DNA from: RHKX01 sp041393495
GTDB taxonomy: Bacteria; Actinomycetota; Thermoleophilia; Solirubrobacterales; 70-9
NCBI GenBank assembly: GCA_041393495.1
Contig: JAWKKA010000005.1
Span: forward strand, 62,001-126,000
DNA length: 64,000 bases
Direction of reading: 5' to 3'
Every line of letters begins with the position of its first letter. Position 1 is the first letter of the stretch. The translations under genes were made by a program, and so were the position numbers. Positions 25,580 through 33,300 of the stretch are shown piece after piece. The notes beneath the pieces were generated by a model, which was not told the origin of the DNA, did not search any database, and saw only the letters and a list, made by a program, of their open reading frames with translations.

Positions 25580-27621
25580 TTGCCGTCCTGGATCCCCGGC
25601 GCGTAGGCGTTGTCGGGATAGCCGTCGCCGTTGGCGTCGGTCCCGCCCGCAGGCGGAGTCGTCGGCGTAGTCGTGGTCGGGGTCGTCGTGGTCGTCTCGT
25701 AGGTCGAGGTCGACGACGAGCCGTTCGAGTAGCCGGAGAGGTCGGCGGGGTCCTCCGGCGCCGGGAAGTCGCGGCAGCCCTTGGTGGCGGCTACCATCAT
25801 GTAGTCGTGCCAGACCGGGGCCGAGAGATCGGCGCCGTACCCGGGCAACGGCGTTCGCGCGTCGGGGTTGCCGGTCCAGACCGCGGTCGAGACGTCGGGG
25901 GTGTAGCCGACGAACCAGGCGTCGGACTGCTCCTCGGTCGTGCCGGTCTTGCCGGCGGCGGTGCATCCGGGCAGGTCGTAGCCGGCCGCCGTGCCGTAGT
26001 CGAGCGTCCCCTCCATCACGTCGGCGACCGTGTAGGCGACGCCGTCGGAGATCACCCTGGTGCCGTCGCTGTTCTCGGGCTTGTCGACCTTGCCACTCGG
26101 GAAGACGACCTTGGTGATCGCGGTCGGATCGTGATGGACGCCGCCGTCGGCGAGCGTCGCGTAGGCGTTCGACATCTCGAGGACCGTGCAGCAGGTGCTG
26201 GTGCCGCCGAGCGCCTCGGCCGGCACCCCCTGCAGCTCCGAGGTGATCCCCATCTTGTGGGCCATCTCGTCGAAGTTCTCCGGGCCGACATCGAGGCCGA
26301 GCTGCGCGAAGACGGTGTTGACGGAGTTCGCTGTTGCCGCCCGCAGCGTCATCGTGCCGCTGCCGCCGCCGGAGACGGTCCAGGGCACGCCGTCGGGCGG
26401 GGTCAGCGTGATCGTCGACGGCGCCGGATAGGTCGTCGTGTCCGGGTCCATGCCCTGCTCGACCGCAGTCGTCAAGACGAACGGCTTGAACGACGACCCC
26501 GGCTGGCGCTCGCCGTCGGCGGCGAGGTTGAACTGGCTCGTGTCGTAGGACTGCGACGAGGCCATCGCCAGGATCGCGCCGGTGTGCGTGTCGGTCGAGA
26601 CGAGCGCCCGCGCCGCCCCGTAGATCGGCGTCGCGTTCGCGATCGCCTGCTCGGCCGCCGCCTGGTCGGTCGGGTTCAACGTCGTATAGACCTCGAGGCC
26701 GCCCTGGCGGACCGTCTTCAGCCCGTACTTGTCGATCAGCTCGTTCTGGACGAAGTCGAAGAAGAACTGCTGCGAACGGGTCTCGTACTTGGTCCCGCGC
26801 TGCAGGCCGAGGCCGACGTCCTTGACCCGCTCGGCCTTGGCGGGCGTGATGTAGCCCTGGTCGGCCATCGCGTCGAGCACCTCGTTGCGGCGCTTGATCG
26901 CGGCGTTCGGGTTCGTGAACGGGTTGTACTCCGAGGGCGCCTGCGGCAGCCCGGCGAGCAGCGCCGCCTCGCGCAGGCCGAGGTCGTGGACGTCCTTGTC
27001 GAAGAAGACCTCGGCGGCAGCCTGGACGCCGACCGCGGAGCGGCCGGCGGTGGTCCCGTAGGTGGCCGTGTTCAGGTACTGGTCGAGGATCTGGTCCTTC
27101 GAGTGCTCGTCCTCGTACTGCTGCGCCATCGCGGCCTCCTGGATCTTCCGCGTCAGCGTGTCCTGGGGATTGTCGATGTAGAGGTTGCGGACGAGCTGCT
27201 GGGTGATCGTCGAGGCGCCCTGCTTGACCTCGCCGGCCTCGGCGTTGGCGACGCCGGCGCGGACGATCGCGCTGTAGTCGACGCCGCCGTGCTCGTAGAA
27301 GTTCGAGTCCTCGATCGCGATCGTCGCCTCCTGCAGCGCGGCCGGGATCTTCTTGAGCTTGACCGGCTCGCGGAGGATGTCGGACTGGACGTAGCCGAGG
27401 CTGTTGCCGGCGGCATCGAAGATCTGCGAGTTGGCGCCATCGTTGGCGGGTCGCAGCGTGTCGATGTCGGGAGCGTCGGCGGCGACGTTGAGGACCCAGA
27501 TCGCGAGGCCGCCGACCCCGGCGGCGACGATCGCGACCACGCCGACGAGCACGGCGATGATCTTGTGGCCGACCGACCCGCGCGAGCGGGCCTGCCGCCG
27601 TTGTCTGGAGCGCATCGACAT
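25576..27621 (-). CDS. Bifunctional class A penicillin-binding protein (PBP1A-like)
   Basis: 681 residues from ATG 27621 (MSMRSRQRR). Basic cytoplasmic tail, one TM helix (about 20-45), then glycosyltransferase 51: EDSNFYEHGGVD with the catalytic Glu, GASTITQQLVRN, RKIQEA. Transpeptidase domain: Ser376-x-x-Lys379 in GSSFKPF, SVN (ANSVNTVFAQ) and KTGTTEEQSDAWFVGYTP. It builds and cross-links peptidoglycan outside the membrane. The C-terminal tail is Thr/Pro-rich and ends in a DANGDGYPDN segment resembling a calcium-binding thrombospondin-type loop, which is unusual for a PBP. Confidence 0.93.
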   Translation of the reverse strand: MSMRSRQRRQARSRGSVGHKIIAVLVGVVAIVAAGVGGLAIWVLNVAADAPDIDTLRPANDGANSQIFDAAGNSLGYVQSDILREPVKLKKIPAALQEATIAIEDSNFYEHGGVDYSAIVRAGVANAEAGEVKQGASTITQQLVRNLYIDNPQDTLTRKIQEAAMAQQYEDEHSKDQILDQYLNTATYGTTAGRSAVGVQAAAEVFFDKDVHDLGLREAALLAGLPQAPSEYNPFTNPNAAIKRRNEVLDAMADQGYITPAKAERVKDVGLGLQRGTKYETRSQQFFFDFVQNELIDKYGLKTVRQGGLEVYTTLNPTDQAAAEQAIANATPIYGAARALVSTDTHTGAILAMASSQSYDTSQFNLAADGERQPGSSFKPFVLTTAVEQGMDPDTTTYPAPSTITLTPPDGVPWTVSGGGSGTMTLRAATANSVNTVFAQLGLDVGPENFDEMAHKMGITSELQGVPAEALGGTSTCCTVLEMSNAYATLADGGVHHDPTAITKVVFPSGKVDKPENSDGTRVISDGVAYTVADVMEGTLDYGTAAGYDLPGCTAAGKTGTTEEQSDAWFVGYTPDVSTAVWTGNPDARTPLPGYGADLSAPVWHDYMMVAATKGCRDFPAPEDPADLSGYSNGSSSTSTYETTTTTPTTTTPTTPPAGGTDANGDGYPDNAYAPGIQDGN

Positions 27622-27690
27622 CGCGGAGGACCTGAAAGGGTAACGACCCCCCGGGACCGCCAGATCGATCCGGCAGCGATCGTGCAGCGG

Positions 27691-27728
27691 CGCCGGCGCC
27701 AACCCGGCCCGTCAGGCCGGCGCCGGCG
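27691..27728 (-). terminator. Long GC inverted repeat between two secreted-protein genes
   Basis: A perfect 10-bp stem CGCCGGCGCC / GGCGCCGGCG with an 18-base spacer lies between the stop of the exported unknown protein and the PBP start. Three short GCGGCAGGC-type repeats follow at about 27740-27785. No T tract; it may still separate the transcripts. Confidence 0.4.
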
Positions 27729-27797
27729 GCGGCAGCCCGGCGCGGCAGGCCAGCGCGGCAGGCAAGCGCCGATCGGGGCGGCAGGCCCGAGCGGCGA

Positions 27798-29519
27798 TCA
27801 GCGTCGCTGCACGTAGCGGGTCAGGCCGAGGAACGTGCCGGTCCAGATCGAGCGCTTCGGCCCGATCTCGGTCGCCGCATAGAACGAGTTCTCGCAGCTG
27901 TTCGGCAGCTCCTCGATGATCGGGCCGAGGATCGGCAGGGTCCCCGACTGCTCGAGGTAGCCGATCGCGGTGTCCGAGCAGGGCCCGCCGGGCGAGGGCG
28001 CGAAGAACCTCGACTTGCCGGTCCGCCAGTCGAGCCCGCCGACCCCCCACTCGCCGTGGCGGAGCCGGATCCCGTAGGCGAGCCCGCTGCGCTGGCTGAT
28101 CGAGGGGATCCCGTTCGGGATCGACACCCGCGGGTTCGCCCAGACCGAGTGACAGCGCCTCGTGCGCGGGTTCCAGTCGATCCGCTCGGCCCCGTGCGGC
28201 GCCGCCGCCGGGTCGCCGCCACGGAGTGCCGCGAGCGCGTTCAGCAGCACCGCCGGCAGGCCGTCGGGGAAGTCGTAGTCGAGCAGGTTGTTGACGTTGA
28301 AGGTCGCGTATCCGCGGACCGCGACCGACTGCTCCGAGAGCGAGACCGTCGCATCGGGGTCGCCGAATCGGACCGGGGTCTCGCAGGCCATCCGCCGCGG
28401 GTGGTCGCCGCCGAGGCCCTGCCAGTCCCTCGGCACCCGGTTGCGCCAGAACAGGTCCTGGTGCATCAGGTCCTGGCCGTCGGTGATGACCACGAACTTG
28501 TCCTGATGGCGGCCGGTGCCCATCAGCGTCGGCGTCGAGCCCGAGCCCTGCCCGAGGCGGATCTCCGAGACCTCCGAGCCGGCGTTGTAGGGGGCCGACC
28601 ACGCGAGCCGGAGATCGCCGCTGGCGGGATCGTGGTTGACGCGGACCATCCGCTTCGAGGTGACGATGTAGATGCCGCCGTTCTCGTCGGCGGCGATGTT
28701 GTTCGAGACCGTCTGCAGGTCGGCTTCGGGATCGTCGGCGTTGGCGCAGGCGGCGGCATCGTTGAGGCTGATCGTGCGCAGGTTCGCGCGCTTCATCCGC
28801 GCCGGCTGGCGCGGGATCGTGCCGACGACGCCGTTCTCGGTCGCGAAGGCGATGTAGCCGTCGTAGGTCATCACCGCGCCGACGAGCTTGTCGTCGGCGC
28901 CGCAGAGGATCGAATCGGGGAGCACGAAGCGCTTGCGGAGCTCGATCGGCGAGTGGGCGCGGCCGCGGCGGGCGTCCGCGTAGACGTCGAACCAGGTCAG
29001 CCGCGGGACGATGAAGTGGTTGGAGCGGTCGAGCATGTTGTAGGCGCCGGTGATCCCGGCGGCGCCGGAGGCGGGCGGCGGCTCGCTCTCGCGCTCGGCC
29101 GGCACGTAGACGTCGATCACCCTGCCGCTCTCGGCGTCGACCTTGAACAGGGCCTTGCGGTCGGCGCCGTCGATCAGCGAGCCCCAGGCGACCCGGCCGC
29201 CGTCCCCGTACTTGCTGCTGAACTGGATCGAGATCGGGATCCCGGGCAGGTCGATGTGCTCGGCGCGGACGTCGCTGCTCTCGATCCCGCGGTACGGCGA
29301 GGACGCCTGCGCGTAGCTCGAGCGATGCGAGCCGCTCCACGGCGACTGCGCGAGCGCCGGGTTGCAGGGCGGCTCGAGCTTGCCCTTCGGCTGCCGGCAG
29401 CCGGCGGCCTCGGCGTCGCTCGCGAGGCAGAGCAGCAGCGCCGCGGCTCCGAGCAGGGCGGCGATCGCGATCCACGCGCCCGCGGTACCGGGTGTCTTGC
29501 CTGCTGCGATCACGCGCAT
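27798..29519 (-). CDS. Exported protein of unknown function, possibly beta-propeller
   Basis: 573 residues with a signal peptide (TAGAWIAIAALLGAAALLLCLASDAEA). The mature part alternates short beta strands in patterns such as GGIYIVTSKRMVRVNH, DGYIAFATENGVVGTI and KFVVITDGQDLMHQD, which read like successive blades of a propeller. Six or more Cys suggest disulfides, in line with export. No catalytic motif is recognised. It has its own near-consensus promoter immediately upstream and so little room for a leader: the transcript may be leaderless or start at the in-frame GTG two codons later. Confidence 0.6.
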   Translation of the reverse strand: MRVIAAGKTPGTAGAWIAIAALLGAAALLLCLASDAEAAGCRQPKGKLEPPCNPALAQSPWSGSHRSSYAQASSPYRGIESSDVRAEHIDLPGIPISIQFSSKYGDGGRVAWGSLIDGADRKALFKVDAESGRVIDVYVPAERESEPPPASGAAGITGAYNMLDRSNHFIVPRLTWFDVYADARRGRAHSPIELRKRFVLPDSILCGADDKLVGAVMTYDGYIAFATENGVVGTIPRQPARMKRANLRTISLNDAAACANADDPEADLQTVSNNIAADENGGIYIVTSKRMVRVNHDPASGDLRLAWSAPYNAGSEVSEIRLGQGSGSTPTLMGTGRHQDKFVVITDGQDLMHQDLFWRNRVPRDWQGLGGDHPRRMACETPVRFGDPDATVSLSEQSVAVRGYATFNVNNLLDYDFPDGLPAVLLNALAALRGGDPAAAPHGAERIDWNPRTRRCHSVWANPRVSIPNGIPSISQRSGLAYGIRLRHGEWGVGGLDWRTGKSRFFAPSPGGPCSDTAIGYLEQSGTLPILGPIIEELPNSCENSFYAATEIGPKRSIWTGTFLGLTRYVQRR

Positions 29520-29522
29520 TGA

Positions 29523-29552
29523 AACCTAGCGACGTTATTGATGCGATGTCAA
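29523..29552 (-). promoter_or_regulatory. Near-consensus promoter of the exported-protein gene
   Basis: On the minus strand TTGACA (29552-29547), an 18-bp spacer and TAGGTT (29528-29523). Only three bases separate the -10 from ATG 29519, so transcription would start at or just after that codon. The same hexamers and spacing precede kdd at 43974-43945. Confidence 0.7.
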
Positions 29553-29569
29553 CAGGGATCCGAACCTGC

Positions 29570-29678
29570 CGCTCAGGGTGGGCCGGCGAGGGCGATCGGG
29601 CCGGTCATCGATTAGGCGGGACGTCCGCCCCGATCCGACTTCCGTCGCTCAGGGTGGGCCGGCGAGGGCGATCGGGCC
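29570..29678. repeat. 33-bp direct repeat, one copy forming the 3' end of the DUF190 gene
   Basis: An identical 33-base sequence occurs at 29570-29602 and 29646-29678, 76 bases apart. The second copy contains the stop and last codons of the DUF190 gene (ending IALAGPP); the first is a non-coding duplicate downstream of the stop on that strand. It probably arose by local duplication. Confidence 0.8.
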
Positions 29679-30719
29679 CTCGTCGCCGCCCGGCCCGCGG
29701 GCATGGCGGGCCGGCACGACCTCGCTCGTGAGCAGGCCCCGATCGGGGGTGAGCTCGTCGAGGATGTCGAGCCACTCGCGGGCGCGCGCCGGCCCGTCGA
29801 CTACGATCGTCATGGTCGGCGCCCAGCGCCGCAGCGAGCGGAAGCTGTCGCCGTAGGGCCCGCGGTCGCCGTCGAAGCCCCAGACCCCGCGCAGCGCCGT
29901 CGCCCCGTCGGCCCCGGCGGCCCGCAGCCGGCGAACTGCCTCGACGTGGACCGGGCGGCCGCCGACGTGAGCCTGCTCGTTCGAGTGCAGCGTCAGCTTC
30001 TGCCAGATCCTGAGCCCGTCGGGATCGCGCCCGGGAACCGGCGGCGGCGGCACGAGCGGGCCGCCGTCGCGCTTGCAGACGTGGACCCGCTCGAGCGTCG
30101 CCAGCGTCGCCCCCGGCAGCTCGGTTACTGCCGCCGCCGCGGCCGCGAGCCGCTCGGCGTGGCCGACCGAGACGACGAGCGCGGGGACGTCGACGTTGCG
30201 CGAGAAGAACCCGGCTCGGCGCCGGGCGCCGCCGAGGATCCCGTCGACGCCGAGCAGCGCCGAGCCGCCCTCGGCGCCGGCCTCGCGCAGCAGCGACAAC
30301 AGCCGGCGATGGGCGGGCTCGCCCGCGAGGCGCCGTCCGCGCCCGAGATGGACCGAGAGCCTGGCGGCGCCCGTGACCCCGGCGGTCGCGGCACCCACGG
30401 GCGGATCGAGCAGGCGCAACCGCTCGATCGTCACGAGGCCGTCGAAGTCGATCGCGCCGATCCGCGTTGCCGCCTCCTCGACCGGCCCGGGGGCGCCGAC
30501 GCCGATCGCGATGACGGGCAGGTCCTCGGACAGGGTCAGGAGCCGATCGGTGCGGCGTCGGTGCTTGATCCCGAAGCCCTCGACGCCCCGCATCAGGATC
30601 GCCGCGGCGACCCCGGATCGCTCGAGCTCGGTGACGATCCGCTCGGCGAGGAAGCGGCCGTCGACGGCGTCGCGCTCGCCGAAGCAGACCGAGAGCTTGA
30701 GTCCGGCCGCGCCGATCAC
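29649..30719 (-). CDS. Triplicated DUF190 protein of the fluoride operon
   Basis: 356 residues, GTG start overlapping the crcB stop (GTGA). DUF190 proteins are normally about 110 residues, PII-like, and found next to CrcB. Here three copies appear in tandem: about 6-105 (LKLSVCFGERDAVDGRFLAERIV, GVEGFGIKHRRRTDRLL), 118-205 (ARLSVHLGRGRRLAGEPAHRRLL, GVDGILGGARRRAGFF) and 236-340 (LRIWQKLTLHSNEQAHVGGRPVHVEAVRRL, GVWGFDGDRGPYGDSF). A PII-like protein is usually a trimer, so one chain may form a pseudo-trimer. Its function in fluoride resistance is unknown; regulation of the channels is possible. Confidence 0.82.
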   Translation of the reverse strand: MIGAAGLKLSVCFGERDAVDGRFLAERIVTELERSGVAAAILMRGVEGFGIKHRRRTDRLLTLSEDLPVIAIGVGAPGPVEEAATRIGAIDFDGLVTIERLRLLDPPVGAATAGVTGAARLSVHLGRGRRLAGEPAHRRLLSLLREAGAEGGSALLGVDGILGGARRRAGFFSRNVDVPALVVSVGHAERLAAAAAAVTELPGATLATLERVHVCKRDGGPLVPPPPVPGRDPDGLRIWQKLTLHSNEQAHVGGRPVHVEAVRRLRAAGADGATALRGVWGFDGDRGPYGDSFRSLRRWAPTMTIVVDGPARAREWLDILDELTPDRGLLTSEVVPARHARGPGGDEGPIALAGPP

Positions 30720-31081
30720 AGCCCGCCCCCGAGCTTGGTTCCGACCCAGGCGAGGACGAGGCCGGCGAGCAGGCTGACGGCGAGGTTGGCGGCGACGACG
30801 CCGTCCTCGCCGTCTTCGGCGAGGCGATGGCTCTCGAGCATCCAGGTGCTGAACGTCGTGAACGACCCGAGCAACCCGGCCGCGACGAGGCGGGCGCCGT
30901 CGCCGCCGATCCCCGCGCCGACGACGATCCCGAGGATGAGGCTGCCGAGTAGGTTCACGGCCAGCGTCCCGACCGGCAGCGGCGTTGCGACCCGCTCGGA
31001 GATCGCGCCGTCGAGCAGCAGGCGGGCGACGGCGCCGGCCCCTCCGATCGCCCCGACCGCGATGACCAGCACCGCGCTCAT
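30716..31081 (-). CDS. crcB: Fluoride channel subunit CrcB/Fluc (second copy)
   Basis: 121 residues starting at ATG 31081, ATGA overlap with the first crcB. Four helices; the signature GLLGSFTTFSTWMLES holds the TTFSTF-type Phe/Thr pore motif, and the conserved Asn lies in LAVNLLGSLILG. Fluc channels are antiparallel dimers that let F- leave the cell; paired genes often encode heterodimers with opposite topology. Directly followed by the DUF190 gene. Confidence 0.93.
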   Translation of the reverse strand: MSAVLVIAVGAIGGAGAVARLLLDGAISERVATPLPVGTLAVNLLGSLILGIVVGAGIGGDGARLVAAGLLGSFTTFSTWMLESHRLAEDGEDGVVAANLAVSLLAGLVLAWVGTKLGGGL

Positions 31082-31473
31082 CCGCGGAGCCGCGCCCTTC
31101 GCACGAGCCCGGTCGCGAGCGCGACGAGCGCGAAGCCGGCGGCGATGCTCGCCGCGGCGTAGCCGAGCGCGAGGCCGACGGCGCCGCGGTCGAGCATCGC
31201 GAAGAGCTCGAGCTCCAGCGTCGAGAACGTCGTCAGGGCCCCGCAGAAGCCGGTGCCGAGCAGCGGCCGCCGGTAGGCCGAGAGCGGCAGCCGCTCCTGC
31301 AGGCGGGTCGTGAAGTAGCCGAGCGCGAAGGCGCCGAGGAGGTTGGCGATGAAGGTCGGCCAAGGCCACTCGAGCGGGCCGTGCGGCAGCGACTCGACGA
31401 GGGCGAGTCGGGCGATCGCCCCGATGAACCCGCCGGCGAACACCGCTGCAAGCTCACGCCGGTCCAGGTCCAA
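31078..31473 (-). CDS. crcB: Fluoride channel subunit CrcB/Fluc (first copy)
   Basis: 131 residues with TTG start 31473 and a TAGGAG ribosome-binding sequence 9 bases upstream. Fluc signature GTGFCGALTTFSTLELE, early GGFIGAIARLAL, and IANLLGAFALGY with the conserved Asn. First gene of the operon crcB-crcB-DUF190, controlled by the fluoride riboswitch in its leader. Membrane protein that relieves cytosolic fluoride toxicity. Confidence 0.93.
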   Translation of the reverse strand: MDLDRRELAAVFAGGFIGAIARLALVESLPHGPLEWPWPTFIANLLGAFALGYFTTRLQERLPLSAYRRPLLGTGFCGALTTFSTLELELFAMLDRGAVGLALGYAAASIAAGFALVALATGLVRRARLRG

Positions 31474-31504
31474 GTCAGATCGCTCCTACGAGTAGGGAAG
31501 GTCT

Positions 31505-31585
31505 CGCAGGGGCCATCAGCGTTCTCTTCGCGGTTCGCGCCGCCGGGGCAGCGCGAGCGGGCTCCATCGCTCGAGAGGGATGATA
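31505..31585 (-). promoter_or_regulatory. Fluoride (crcB-motif) riboswitch with its -10 element
   Basis: Read on the minus strand, 31572-31555 is GAGCGATGGAGCCCGCTC, the 5' aptamer hairpin with the invariant GATG core. 31520-31505 is GCTGATGGCCCCTGCG, the conserved 3' half that closes the pseudoknot. A self-complementary arm built on TCGCGC / GCGCGA lies between. A TATCAT -10 hexamer (31585-31580) places the transcript start at the first aptamer base. One pseudoknot pair appears mismatched against the usual pattern. The crcB ribosome-binding site lies 17-22 bases beyond the aptamer, next to a small CCTA-CTCG-TAGG hairpin, so control of translation is likely; no terminator is seen. Confidence 0.82.
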
Positions 31586-31673
31586 GGAGGCCGGCGGCGG
31601 GCCGCGCCGGCGGCCCGCTACCGTGGGCGTCAGCAAGTCCGATTGATCTGGCTTCGGAAGGGGTGCCGGACAG

Positions 31674-33215
31674 ATGAGCCGAAAGCGGTGGACGCTGCTC
31701 GCAGTCTGCGTGGCGACGTTCATGCTGTTGATCGACGTCACGATCGTCAACGTCGCCCTGCCGGAGATCCAGCGCGACCTCGACGCGAGCCTGTCGAGCC
31801 TGCAGTGGGTGATCGACGCCTACGCGCTGACGCTGGCCTCGTTCCTGCTCGTCTCCGGCTCGCTCGGCGATCGCCTCGGCCGCCGCCGCGTCTTCACGAT
31901 CGGGCTCGGCCTGTTCACGACCTCCTCCTTCCTCTGCGGCCTCGCCGGCGACCCGACCCTCCTGGACCTCGCCCGCGGCCTGCAGGGCGCGGGCGGGGCG
32001 GCGATGTTCGCGACCGCGCTGGCGCTGATCGCGCAGGAGTTCGAGGGGCGCGAGCGCGCGGCCGCCGTCGGCATCTGGGGGGCGACGATCGGCGGCGCCG
32101 TCGCGATCGGCCCGCTGATCGGCGGGCTGCTCACCGAAGGCCTCGGCTGGGAGTGGATCTTCTTCGTCAACGTGCCGATCGGCTTCGCCGCGATCGCGAT
32201 CACGGAGACCAGGCTCGTCAACCTCAAGGCGACCGACCCGCAGCCGATCGACCGCTGGGGCCTGGTGACGTTCTCGGCGGCGCTGTTCCTGCTGATCTTC
32301 GCCCTGATCCGCAGCAACGCCGAGGGGTGGTCGAGCACGGTGATCGTCGCCTGCCTCGCCGGCGCCGCGATCCTGCTCACCGCGTTCGTCGCGATCGAGC
32401 GGCGCCACCCGAACGCGATGCTCGACCTGGCGTTGTTCCGGACGGCTTCGTTCACCGGCGTCTCGATCGTCGCCTTCGCGATCTCGGCGGGGCTGTTCGC
32501 GATGTTCCTCTACCTGACGCTGTACATGCAGGACGTGCTCGCCTACTCGCCGCTCGAAGCCGGCCTCCGCTTCCTGCCGATGTCGCTGCTCTCGTTCATC
32601 GCCGCCCCGATCGCGGCCCGGCTCTCGAGCAGGGTCCCGTTCCGGGCGTTGATGGGCGTCGGCCTGCTGCTCTCCGGCGCCGGGTTGCTGTTGATGCACG
32701 GGATCGCCCCCGGCGACTCCTGGACCGGGCTGCTCGCCGGCTTCCTGTTGGCCGGCACGGGAGTCGGCCTGGCGAATCCGGGGATCGCCTCGGTGGCGAT
32801 CGGCGTTGTCGCCTCCGCCCGGGCCGGCATGGCGTCGGGGATCAACAGCACCTTCCGCCAGGTCGGCATCGCGACCGGGACGGCGGCGCTCGGCGCCGTC
32901 TTTCAGGGTCGCATCGACTCCGAGCTGGCATCGCTGCTTCCCAACGCCCCGGCCGGCTTCTCCGACGCGGTTGCCTCGGGCGCGACGCCGGCGGCGGTCG
33001 CGTCGTTGCCACCGGACCTCCGCGAGCATGCGACCGCCGCGGCGAACCAGGCGTTCATCGCCGGCCTCAACGAGATCATCCTGATCGGCGCCGCGATCTG
33101 TCTGCTCGGTGGCATCCTCGGCTGGCTGCTGGTCCGCTCCAGCGACATGGTCGCCGCGTCCGCCCAGCAGGAGGAGCCGGCCGCCGGCGCGGTGGAGCCG
33201 GCGCCGGTCGGATGA
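31674..33215 (+). CDS. MFS drug:H+ antiporter, DHA2 family
   Basis: 513 residues. EmrB/QacA-type 14-helix exporter: TM1 MLLIDVTIVNVALPEIQRDL, motif A SGSLGDRLGRRRVF, motif C IGGAVAIGPLIGGLLTEGLGWEW. The C-terminal tail is Gln/Glu/Pro-rich. It is divergent from the fluoride operon across 200 bases but shows no link to fluoride. About 40% of the sequence pattern is shared with the other two MFS genes of the window, which look like paralogues. The substrate is unknown. Confidence 0.88.
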   Translation: MSRKRWTLLAVCVATFMLLIDVTIVNVALPEIQRDLDASLSSLQWVIDAYALTLASFLLVSGSLGDRLGRRRVFTIGLGLFTTSSFLCGLAGDPTLLDLARGLQGAGGAAMFATALALIAQEFEGRERAAAVGIWGATIGGAVAIGPLIGGLLTEGLGWEWIFFVNVPIGFAAIAITETRLVNLKATDPQPIDRWGLVTFSAALFLLIFALIRSNAEGWSSTVIVACLAGAAILLTAFVAIERRHPNAMLDLALFRTASFTGVSIVAFAISAGLFAMFLYLTLYMQDVLAYSPLEAGLRFLPMSLLSFIAAPIAARLSSRVPFRALMGVGLLLSGAGLLLMHGIAPGDSWTGLLAGFLLAGTGVGLANPGIASVAIGVVASARAGMASGINSTFRQVGIATGTAALGAVFQGRIDSELASLLPNAPAGFSDAVASGATPAAVASLPPDLREHATAAANQAFIAGLNEIILIGAAICLLGGILGWLLVRSSDMVAASAQQEEPAAGAVEPAPVG

Positions 33216-33300
33216 TCGACCGCTCGGCCGTCGGCTCAGGCGGCGGCGCCGGCCGGATGATCGGCTGCCAGCCCGCGCGGGCGCGGGGGCTCGGGACCGG

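Noticed and set aside
31581..31590. CCTCCTATCA as an anti-Shine-Dalgarno pairing with TAGGAG of crcB
   Set aside because: It contains the TATCAT -10 element and lies upstream of the predicted transcript start, so it would not be in the RNA.
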